DNA of 7,374 bases from Planctomycetaceae bacterium (GTDB taxonomy: Bacteria > Planctomycetota > MHYJ01 > SBBU01). The translations under genes and the position numbers were made by a program. The stretch is from positions 1-7,374 of the forward strand of contig SBBU01000158.1 of assembly GCA_005239585.1 (NCBI GenBank), read 5' to 3'. This document shows, in pieces, positions 1-5,674 of the stretch (position 1 is the first letter of the stretch; each line of letters begins with the position of its first letter). The notes beneath the pieces are model-generated. The model ran no database searches. It was not told the origin of the DNA and was given only the letters and a program-made list of their open reading frames with translations.

Positions 1-117
1 ACCATATCCACCGTAACCGCCGTAACTTCCATATCTGCTACCATATCCACCGTAACCGCCGTAACTTCCATATCTGCTACCATATCCACCGTAACCGCCG
101 TAACCTCCATATCTGCT
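1..117 (-). repeat. Three tandem 39-bp units (13 codons each)
   Basis: Units are 1-39, 40-78 and 79-117. The first two are identical; the third differs only at position 105, which changes a Ser codon (AGT) to Gly (GGT). Each encodes SRYG[S/G]YGGYGGYG in the minus-strand gene. The array begins exactly at the window edge, so more copies may lie outside. Confidence 0.95.
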
Positions 118-450
118 ACCATATCCACTGCCGTATCCACCATAACCGCCGTATCCACCATAACCGCCGTATCCGCCATAACCGCCGTATCCGCCATAAC
201 CGCCGTATCCACCATAACCGCCGTATCCACCATAACCGCCGTATCCACCATAACCGCCGTATCCGCCATATCCACCGTATCCGCCATAACCACCATATCC
301 ACCAGTTTGAGTACTCCCAGAGCTATAACCACCGGTATAACGATATGGATATGGATTTGTATAATTGCTAGTTGGTTGCGAATTCGATTGTGCAAACAAT
401 ACTGGTGCAAATAACGCTACCACTAGTGCAACCAGAACTACTTGTTTCAT
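1..450 (-). CDS. Exported glycine/tyrosine-rich tandem-repeat protein (C-terminus outside window)
   Basis: The frame is open from ATG at 450 to the left edge, giving 150 visible residues and no stop. Residues 1-20 form a signal peptide: Lys2, a hydrophobic core (VVLVALVVALF) and a probable cleavage after VLFA, before Gln21. Residues 21-49 are a Q/S/T/N/P/Y-rich spacer. Residues 50-106 are nineteen GGY triplets, 107-111 are GSGYG, and 112-150 are three 13-residue units of the form SRYG[G/S]YGGYGGYG. About one third of the repeat residues are tyrosine, with one arginine per 13-residue unit. ATG 450 is preferred over the in-frame ATG at 456 because AAAGGGG sits 6 nt upstream of 450 but directly abuts 456. 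The gene has its own strong promoter. I do not recognise a named family. An exported, disordered or structural surface/matrix role is inferred from signal peptide and composition only. A C-terminal anchor or sorting domain could lie beyond the edge. Confidence 0.85.
   Translation of the reverse strand, partial: MKQVVLVALVVALFAPVLFAQSNSQPTSNYTNPYPYRYTGGYSSGSTQTGGYGGYGGYGGYGGYGGYGGYGGYGGYGGYGGYGGYGGYGGYGGYGGYGGYGGYGGYGSGYGSRYGGYGGYGGYGSRYGSYGGYGGYGSRYGSYGGYGGYG
133..294 (-). repeat. Nine tandem 18-bp units encoding GGYGGY
   Basis: Nine contiguous units share the plus-strand form GTATCC[A/G]CCATAACCGCC. Copies at 133, 151, 205, 223 and 241 are identical. Copies at 169 and 187 are identical to each other and differ from those by one synonymous base. 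The copies at 259 and 277 carry further changes; all of them leave the encoded GGYGGY unchanged. Synonymous codon choice is kept in an 18-bp rather than 9-bp period (Tyr alternates TAT/TAC), so the hexapeptide is the DNA-level duplication unit. Confidence 0.95.
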
Positions 451-456
451 ATTCAT

Positions 457-463
457 CCCCTTT
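457..463 (-). promoter_or_regulatory. Ribosome binding site deciding the start of the Gly/Tyr-repeat gene
   Basis: AAAGGGG on the minus strand lies 6 nt before ATG 450. It leaves no spacing to the alternative in-frame ATG at 456, so 450 is the chosen start. Confidence 0.75.
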
Positions 464-476
464 AAACTTTTCGAAA

Positions 477-504
477 ATTATACACCAATAATAACCCCCG
501 TCAA
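477..504 (-). promoter_or_regulatory. Sigma-70-type promoter of the Gly/Tyr-repeat gene
   Basis: On the minus strand a -35 box TTGACG (499-504, five of six consensus bases) is followed, after 16 bp, by a perfect -10 box TATAAT (477-482). Transcription would start near 470, giving an untranslated leader of about 20 nt that contains the AAAGGGG ribosome binding site. It is the best promoter match I found by eye in the window and suggests the gene can be expressed strongly and independently of mutL. Confidence 0.75.
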
Positions 505-519
505 GCTAAATCTACACAA

Positions 520-529
520 AGTATATACT
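520..529. promoter_or_regulatory. 10-bp perfect palindrome upstream of the promoter
   Basis: AGTATATACT is a perfect palindrome whose near edge is 15 bp upstream of the -35 box of the Gly/Tyr-repeat gene. It could be an operator half or whole site. It is short and AT-rich, so chance is a real possibility. Confidence 0.2.
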
Positions 530-573
530 GTAATGACGACTTTTCAAGCAAAAAACTTGTGTATGAACTGTTA

Positions 574-2235
574 TTATCGCCTCATGAAATAGCCCTCTAA
601 CTTGTCAAGTTCTATCTTTACTGCAACGGGGCGTCCATGGGCACACGAATGGGGATTGTCAAGGATCTCCCTCTGGGAGATCAGCGAACTTATCTCTTCA
701 TTAGATAATTTGTCACCAAATTTCACTGCTGCCTTGCACGCCATAAGCTCCAAGAGATCTTCGATCTGAATAATACCCTTGCCTGACAGCTCGAGAAAAT
801 CATGTACAAACTCAGTAGGATTGGCATTTCGAAGGACACCTGGCATTGACCTTATCACCACTGTATCCTGTGCAAGATCATCAAAGTCTAGACCAACCGC
901 AGATAAAAGCCGTGAATTTTCCTCGAGAATCCTTCTTTGCTCTGGTGTCACCTTTGTAGCAAAAGGCATAAGAAGAAGTTGTTTTGACGTCCCTTCAGAT
1001 GAGAACTGACGTTTTAGTTTCTCAAGCAATACCCTTTCATGAAGCGCGTGCTGGTCAATAATCAATATGCCATCCTCAACTTCACAAATTATGAATTTAT
1101 TGTGCACCTGAAAAGGCCTCGGCATCTCAGGGATGTCCTTTGGATACTGCTGAACTGGTTGAGGCAGAGGCGTTGAGACATAATGCATCTTTTGCACAGG
1201 CTCGTACTTGATTGTGTAATTCTGAGGTATGCTGACAGTCCCTGTAAGCTCAGATTTCAGCAACGACTCCCTTACAGAATTCAAAATATAGTCGTAAAGC
1301 TCCCACGGATTTCGAAATCGAACCTCGATCTTTGTAGGATGAACATTGAAATCGACCAGTGATTCATGAACACGTATGAAAAGAATCGCTATTGGATAGC
1401 GGCCAGATACTAACACATCCCGATAAGACTCATTAAGGGCCCGGGCTATGAGCCTGTCCCTAATGTACTTTCCGTTAACAAAGATAAATTGATGATCCAT
1501 CGAAATGCGACTGACCCTTGGCCTGGCACAGTAAGCCGTGACAGCATAAGGCCCCGATTCACGATCGATTTTAATGAATGCAGAATTTATTTCCTCACCG
1601 AAAATCTCCTTCAATCTCCCGGGAATATCTGTCCTTGACAACAGCAGCTCCGTCTTGCCATCACCTTTAAGCTCCAATTTTATATCTGGTCTTGAGATTG
1701 CGAATCTTCTCACGCATTCGTAAACCTGCTCCCATTCAACCCGATCGCTCTTGAGGAACTTGCGCCTGACCGGCACATTCAAGAAAAGATTTTTTACCTC
1801 AACGATAGTCCCATTAACCGGAGGACAGGGTGTGATGACAAATTGCTCCCCGGGAACAGCTCTAACCTGATTGCCCGAATTTTGTCCATCCTGCGATGTA
1901 CTCAAGGTTACTTGCGCTATCGAGGCAATGCTAGCAAGCGCCTCGCCTCTGAATCCAAATGATTTATGGACATATAAATCTTCATCTGATGTGATTTTGC
2001 TTGTTGCATGAGGAGTGAAGACAAATCTCAAGCTTTCTTCATCAATACCACACCCGTTATCTCTAACTCTGATGGCCCTCTTTCCACCCTCCTCCACCTC
2101 GATTTTTATCTCATCAGATCCTGCATCAAGGGCATTTTCTATCAGCTCTTTAACAACAGAGGCAGGACGCTCAATGACCTCACCTGCTGCTATTCTATTG
2201 ACAATTTCCGTGGGCAGTATTCTGATCTTGGCCAT
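574..2235 (-). CDS. mutL: DNA mismatch repair protein MutL (endonuclease type)
   Basis: A 553-residue MutL, the mismatch-repair mediator that links MutS to strand incision. The N-terminal GHKL ATPase (about 1-327) shows KELIENALDAG at 29-39 (catalytic Glu30, Mg-binding Asn34), DNGCGI at 59-64, GFRGEAL at 94-100, NGT at 141-143 and NVHPTK at 297-302. The C-terminal dimerisation/nuclease domain (about 375-553) shows DQHALHERVLLE at 394-405, matching the metal-binding DQHA-x2-E-x4-E motif, then ACK at 499-501, CAHGRP at 531-536 and FMR at 550-552. These are the known marks of a nicking MutL, as in bacteria without MutH. QLLLMP at 419-424 matches the beta-clamp-binding motif. The linker is only about 45 residues, so the protein is shorter than E. 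coli MutL (615). ATG 2235 is the only reasonable start, since an in-frame stop lies at 2245-2247; no clear Shine-Dalgarno precedes it. The 62-bp gap from the upstream gene suggests co-transcription. Confidence 0.97.
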   Translation of the reverse strand: MAKIRILPTEIVNRIAAGEVIERPASVVKELIENALDAGSDEIKIEVEEGGKRAIRVRDNGCGIDEESLRFVFTPHATSKITSDEDLYVHKSFGFRGEALASIASIAQVTLSTSQDGQNSGNQVRAVPGEQFVITPCPPVNGTIVEVKNLFLNVPVRRKFLKSDRVEWEQVYECVRRFAISRPDIKLELKGDGKTELLLSRTDIPGRLKEIFGEEINSAFIKIDRESGPYAVTAYCARPRVSRISMDHQFIFVNGKYIRDRLIARALNESYRDVLVSGRYPIAILFIRVHESLVDFNVHPTKIEVRFRNPWELYDYILNSVRESLLKSELTGTVSIPQNYTIKYEPVQKMHYVSTPLPQPVQQYPKDIPEMPRPFQVHNKFIICEVEDGILIIDQHALHERVLLEKLKRQFSSEGTSKQLLLMPFATKVTPEQRRILEENSRLLSAVGLDFDDLAQDTVVIRSMPGVLRNANPTEFVHDFLELSGKGIIQIEDLLELMACKAAVKFGDKLSNEEISSLISQREILDNPHSCAHGRPVAVKIELDKLEGYFMRR

Positions 2236-2297
2236 TGAGGTAGATTAGCAAAAAACTGTTCAAGTGACAAGGCAAATTAATACCATTGGCAAGGGAA

Positions 2298-2657
2298 CTA
2301 CTTTGGGGGTGTATTCTTGATCTTCGTTAAAACAGACTCGATCCGCTTGCGAACATCTTCGTCTTTGGTTTGATTCATTGCCTCTATAAGATGCGACTCT
2401 GCGGGCTTTCCTATCGTGAGCAGCTTATTCTCAGCAACCTGGAAATCTTTATTATCTTTGAGTCTATTTACATATATTCTTATTTTCTCAATCTTTTTAT
2501 TTTCCTCTGCTGTTCCCATGCTTGTAACAGCAAGATACGTAGCGCCGCCCAATGCACCGAGTATCAGGACGATCATTAATGTAACTTTAAATGCGTACAT
2601 TCTATATCTTATAACGTTTAAAAAAGAAAAATGTTTGATTTTTACCCCGCCTCTCAT
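2298..2657 (-). CDS. Small single-pass membrane protein with HEAT-like C-terminus, unknown function
   Basis: A 119-residue protein that I cannot assign to a named family. Residues 1-24 are basic and aromatic, and residues about 25-45 form one hydrophobic membrane helix (VTLMIVLILGALGGATYLAV). Residues 50-70 are highly charged and probably helical. Residues 72-115 look like a HEAT-type helix pair: AENKLLTIGKPAESHLIEAM, then a charged turn, then DVRKRIESVLTKI. The many positive charges before the helix favour an N-in, C-out topology, with the HEAT-like part in the periplasm; an uncleaved anchor is more likely than a signal peptide. The start at 2657 is supported by AGGA at 2663-2666, 5 nt upstream; the Met at residue 20 is an alternative. 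It lies between the complex I operon and mutL, 62 bp before mutL, and a weak promoter may precede it. A protein-protein interaction role is inferred from the fold guess only. Confidence 0.75.
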   Translation of the reverse strand: MRGGVKIKHFSFLNVIRYRMYAFKVTLMIVLILGALGGATYLAVTSMGTAEENKKIEKIRIYVNRLKDNKDFQVAENKLLTIGKPAESHLIEAMNQTKDEDVRKRIESVLTKIKNTPPK

Positions 2658-2686
2658 ACCAATCCTAGAAAAAAACTTTGTTTCTA

Positions 2687-2715
2687 AATGTATCCCTATA
2701 GACCAGCCCTTGCAA
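2687..2715 (-). promoter_or_regulatory. Possible weak promoter for the small membrane protein and mutL
   Basis: On the minus strand TTGCAA (2710-2715, four of six) and TACATT (2687-2692, four of six) are 17 bp apart. Transcription would start near 2680, about 23 nt before ATG 2657. The -35 box overlaps the T-tract of the proposed operon terminator. Both boxes are imperfect, so this is a candidate only. Confidence 0.3.
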
Positions 2716-2743
2716 AAAAAGCATCAACGTTGATGTTTTTTTT
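2714..2743. terminator. Probable Rho-independent terminator after the nuo operon (bidirectional shape)
   Basis: The perfect palindrome CATCAACGTTGATG (2722-2735) is flanked by seven A (2714-2720) and eight T (2736-2743). Read on the minus strand it is a short hairpin followed by C and seven T, 127 bp after the nuoN stop. A/T pairing of the flanks could lengthen the stem. The stem is GC-poor, so termination may be incomplete. The spacer between nuoN and this hairpin holds no gene that I can support. Confidence 0.55.
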
Positions 2744-2870
2744 GAGCTAAAGCGATCATGTCTACATCACTTTAACTAAAATTGATAGCAGAAAACACTA
2801 GAGCTTAATTATATGTAGAGGCCCTCATGGTTTCCTTCAACAGGATTTGACACTATGGAAAGGAGGGGAT

Positions 2871-4295
2871 TTATGGGGTGGCTCTGATTGCCATTGCCAG
2901 GTAATTGGCAGGTAGAATTCCAATCACAAGGACAAAGGCCAGACACAACGTAACACAGAGTTCTGTATTTGTGTCTGTCGTAAATACCTTTCCTTCAGGT
3001 AGTGGATGCATGTACATAAGAACAATAACCTTCAAATAATAATACACGGATATAATCGTTGCCAAGACACCTACAACTGCGAGCAAAATATGGCCAGCAT
3101 CAACCGCAGATTTGAATATATAAAATTTGGCAAAAAAACCGGCAGTAGGCGGAAAGCCAGCCAACGAAAGCATGAAAATTGCAACACAAAGGGCAAGCAT
3201 TGGCCTTGCCTTTGCCATACCAGAAAGGTCCTGATAGTTATCTCCCCCCAGCAGGATTAGAAATGCAAAAGATCCAAGGGTCATAAATGAATAAGCCATG
3301 ACATAAAGGATCACAGCCGTCCAAGGATCATTTGCTGGTCTAAAACAATACACTGCCACTCCAATAAGTGCGTAACCAGTATGTGCAATAGAAGAATAGG
3401 CAAGCATCCGCCTCAGACTAGTCTGCTTTAACGCCAATATATTTCCAATGAGCATGGTTAGAATCGTTATAGCGTATATGACATCAAGAACTATCGCATG
3501 ACCATTCAACAAATCCTTTGCAATTCGCAGCATAACTGCCAGCCCAGCAGCCTTGATCGTTACAGACATGAAACCTACCGCAGCCACAGGAGCCCCCTCA
3601 TATACATCCGGCACCCACATGTGAAATGGTACTGCTCCAATCTTGAAGCAGAATCCTATAACAATCAAAAGCGACCCAGCAATCCCCATCCAGGAATCCC
3701 TAATTGGACCATCAATAAAAATATCTTGAGTAGCTCCATATACAAGTACCATACCATATAGCATTACTGCCGTTGCGAATGAGCCCATCACAAAATATTT
3801 TACCTGCGCTTCATTTGACTTGGGATTTGTCTTGGTAAAGCCAGAAATTATGTAAGAACCAATTGAAACAAGCTCCACTGACAAAAACAGAGTAATGAAA
3901 TCTCTTGCCATAGCCATGATCATTAGTCCGCCTGATATCATCAGCAACATACTGCAGTATTCCGGAAACCGCGCTGTTTCCTTATCAGAACCCCCTACGT
4001 TTGTAAAAATACTTTTAGCGAGCAAAAGTGACAGCAGCGTGGAGAAGACAATGACAATTGACATCACCGTACCAAACAAGTCTATCGCCAGCGAACCTGA
4101 GAATGCCCTTGTGTTTGCAGAACTTGCGAACTGGTTAATTAACAGTGCCAACGCAACACCACAGAAACCGTATGATAGCCACTCTATTACATGCGACCTG
4201 TTTGGTATTAGAAATTTTATTGTCAGAAGAACAAGTGCACCAGCAAAAAGAACAATACTTGGCAAAGTCAATAATAAATCAACGTGGCTTGTCAT
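2871..4295 (-). CDS. nuoN: NADH:quinone oxidoreductase (complex I) subunit N
   Basis: A 474-residue antiporter-like subunit of the complex I membrane arm, next to the quinone module, with about 14 predicted membrane helices. The residues known to carry protons in this family are present: Glu141 (SVELVSIGSY), Lys166 (EAQVKYFVMGSF), Lys218 and His225 (FKIGAVPFHMW, followed by VPDVYEGAP), Lys248 (SVTIKAAGLA) and Lys390 (GFFAKFYIF). Length is close to the usual 480 or so. Its ATG overlaps the nuoM stop as ATGA (4292-4295). No good Shine-Dalgarno is visible, so it is probably translated by coupling to nuoM. It is the last gene of the operon; the stop at 2871-2873 is TAA. Nothing indicates damage or truncation. 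Confidence 0.97.
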   Translation of the reverse strand: MTSHVDLLLTLPSIVLFAGALVLLTIKFLIPNRSHVIEWLSYGFCGVALALLINQFASSANTRAFSGSLAIDLFGTVMSIVIVFSTLLSLLLAKSIFTNVGGSDKETARFPEYCSMLLMISGGLMIMAMARDFITLFLSVELVSIGSYIISGFTKTNPKSNEAQVKYFVMGSFATAVMLYGMVLVYGATQDIFIDGPIRDSWMGIAGSLLIVIGFCFKIGAVPFHMWVPDVYEGAPVAAVGFMSVTIKAAGLAVMLRIAKDLLNGHAIVLDVIYAITILTMLIGNILALKQTSLRRMLAYSSIAHTGYALIGVAVYCFRPANDPWTAVILYVMAYSFMTLGSFAFLILLGGDNYQDLSGMAKARPMLALCVAIFMLSLAGFPPTAGFFAKFYIFKSAVDAGHILLAVVGVLATIISVYYYLKVIVLMYMHPLPEGKVFTTDTNTELCVTLCLAFVLVIGILPANYLAMAIRATP

Positions 4296-5674
4296 ACTAT
4301 GCTCAAAATAATATTAGGAAAGAACCCCAGTAGTATTACCAGAACTACTTGCGGGGCTAAATAGGTCGCTTCATAAAGTCCAATGTCGCTTATAGATTCT
4401 CTTGAAGGGCCGCAGAAAACATTGCGATATAGCCTCAACATATATATAGCGCTTAATAATATGCCCAAGGTTGCCAAGGCTGAAGGCCAAGACCAAGCCA
4501 CAAATGTCCCTGCTAGAATTAAAAATTCACCGACGAATCCATTCAAACCGGGAAGCCCTATAGAACTCAGCATGATGATTGTAAAGCAAACTGCATAAAG
4601 AGGCATCGACTGCGACACACCACCGAAATCATTTACACCTCTCTTATGAGTCTTTTCGTAAATTATTCCAATTAGTAAGAATAGGGCTCCAGTTGAAAGC
4701 CCATGGTTTATCATCTGCATCTTTGCGCCAGACAATGCATCAGGACTTGCACTGAAGATTCCCAACATCACGAAACCCATGTGGCTTACACTGGAGTATG
4801 CAATTAGCTTCTTTATATCTCCTTGTGCCATGGCTAAAAGCGCACCATAGAAAATACTAACTACCGCCAAGGCCATTATTGGCCCAGACCACGCCTCCGC
4901 ACCCAAAGGAAAGAAAGGCCTTGCAATCCTTATAAATCCATATGCACCCATCTTTAAAAGTATGCCGGCAAGCATCACGCTCCCTGCAGTCGGAGCCTCG
5001 ACGTGCGCGTCAGGAAGCCATGTATGAAAAGGAAACATCGGGACCTTTATGGCAAATGCCAATGCAAAGACAAGAAACAAAATGATCTGTTCTTGTTGAG
5101 GTATAAGAAAGGATCTTGTCGCAATTATATCTATATCAAATGATCCAGTTTTAGAGTAAACATAAATAATACCAACCAACATCAAGAGGCTTCCAGACAT
5201 TGTGTAAATTATAAATTTCACAGAGGCATATATTCTTCTTGAGCCGCCCCATATACCAATGATCAAACACATTGGTATAAGAACCACTTCCCAAAAGACA
5301 TAAAACAGGAATAGATCAGCAGCTGAAAAGACACCCAACACACCCGTTTCAAGGACAAACATACAGATATAAAACTCCTTTGCTTTTATGGAATTGATTG
5401 AGGCAAGAATCGATACAAACGTCAAAAGCGCTGATAAGAGCATAAGCGAGAGACTGAAACCATCCGCACGAAGTCTGAACTCAATATTAAGATCTTTTAA
5501 CCATTGATGTGATTCGCCCAAAGGTTGGCCGCCATAATGCGTATACAGATAAAGGATTGGGAGAAAAATAATAAAGCTCCAGCCAATCGCGAACCTGCGC
5601 GGATCTCTTAGAAATGCACAGATAATTCCGCCAACCAGCGGAAGACCAACCACAACTGCTAATATCCCTACCAC
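4292..5674 (-). CDS. nuoM: NADH:quinone oxidoreductase (complex I) subunit M
   Basis: A 460-residue antiporter-like proton-channel subunit of complex I, lying between NuoL and NuoN in the membrane arm. The signature VPMFPFHTWLPDAHVEAPTA is at 211-230. Key channel residues are Glu129 (FWEVVLIPM), Lys210 (FAIKVPMF), Lys241 (LLKMGAYGF) and Glu383 (GFVGEFLIL). A Glu rather than Lys at the last position is normal for NuoM and separates it from NuoL and NuoN. The start is GTG at 5674, inside the end of nuoL (7-bp overlap), with AGGGA 4 nt upstream at 5679-5683. The N-terminus (VGILAVVVGLPLVGG) aligns well with the usual first membrane helix, so the start is probably right although the protein is shorter than E. 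coli NuoM (509). Confidence 0.96.
   Translation of the reverse strand: MVGILAVVVGLPLVGGIICAFLRDPRRFAIGWSFIIFLPILYLYTHYGGQPLGESHQWLKDLNIEFRLRADGFSLSLMLLSALLTFVSILASINSIKAKEFYICMFVLETGVLGVFSAADLFLFYVFWEVVLIPMCLIIGIWGGSRRIYASVKFIIYTMSGSLLMLVGIIYVYSKTGSFDIDIIATRSFLIPQQEQIILFLVFALAFAIKVPMFPFHTWLPDAHVEAPTAGSVMLAGILLKMGAYGFIRIARPFFPLGAEAWSGPIMALAVVSIFYGALLAMAQGDIKKLIAYSSVSHMGFVMLGIFSASPDALSGAKMQMINHGLSTGALFLLIGIIYEKTHKRGVNDFGGVSQSMPLYAVCFTIIMLSSIGLPGLNGFVGEFLILAGTFVAWSWPSALATLGILLSAIYMLRLYRNVFCGPSRESISDIGLYEATYLAPQVVLVILLGFFPNIILSIV

Noticed and set aside
1..294. Repeat array considered as a possible CRISPR
   Set aside because: The units are contiguous with no unique spacers, have lengths in multiples of three, and are translated in frame with a signal peptide, so it is a coding tandem repeat.
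545..559. CAAG-AAAAAA-type hairpin after mutL as a terminator
   Set aside because: The stem is only four pairs around the A/T run, and no T-tract follows the second arm on the minus strand. No terminator for mutL can be supported.
365..592. 75-codon plus-strand frame across the signal-peptide region and the mutL spacer
   Set aside because: It is antisense to the signal peptide and promoter, and shows no domain or ribosome binding site.
2416..2733. 105-codon plus-strand frame opposite the small membrane protein
   Set aside because: Its hydrophobic stretch mirrors the AT-rich complement of the minus-strand gene, and it runs through the palindromic terminator. The minus-strand frame has the better start and ribosome binding site.
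2855..2885. Strong plus-strand Shine-Dalgarno (AAGGAGGGG) 3 nt before an ATG at 2873
   Set aside because: The frame from 2855 encodes only about ten residues and ends within the nuoN 3' end; there is no promoter or longer frame. Most likely a chance purine run.
3895..4311. 138-codon open frame on the plus strand opposite nuoN
   Set aside because: It is antisense to a clear nuoN, has no family resemblance and no ribosome binding site. It is a shadow of the conserved gene.
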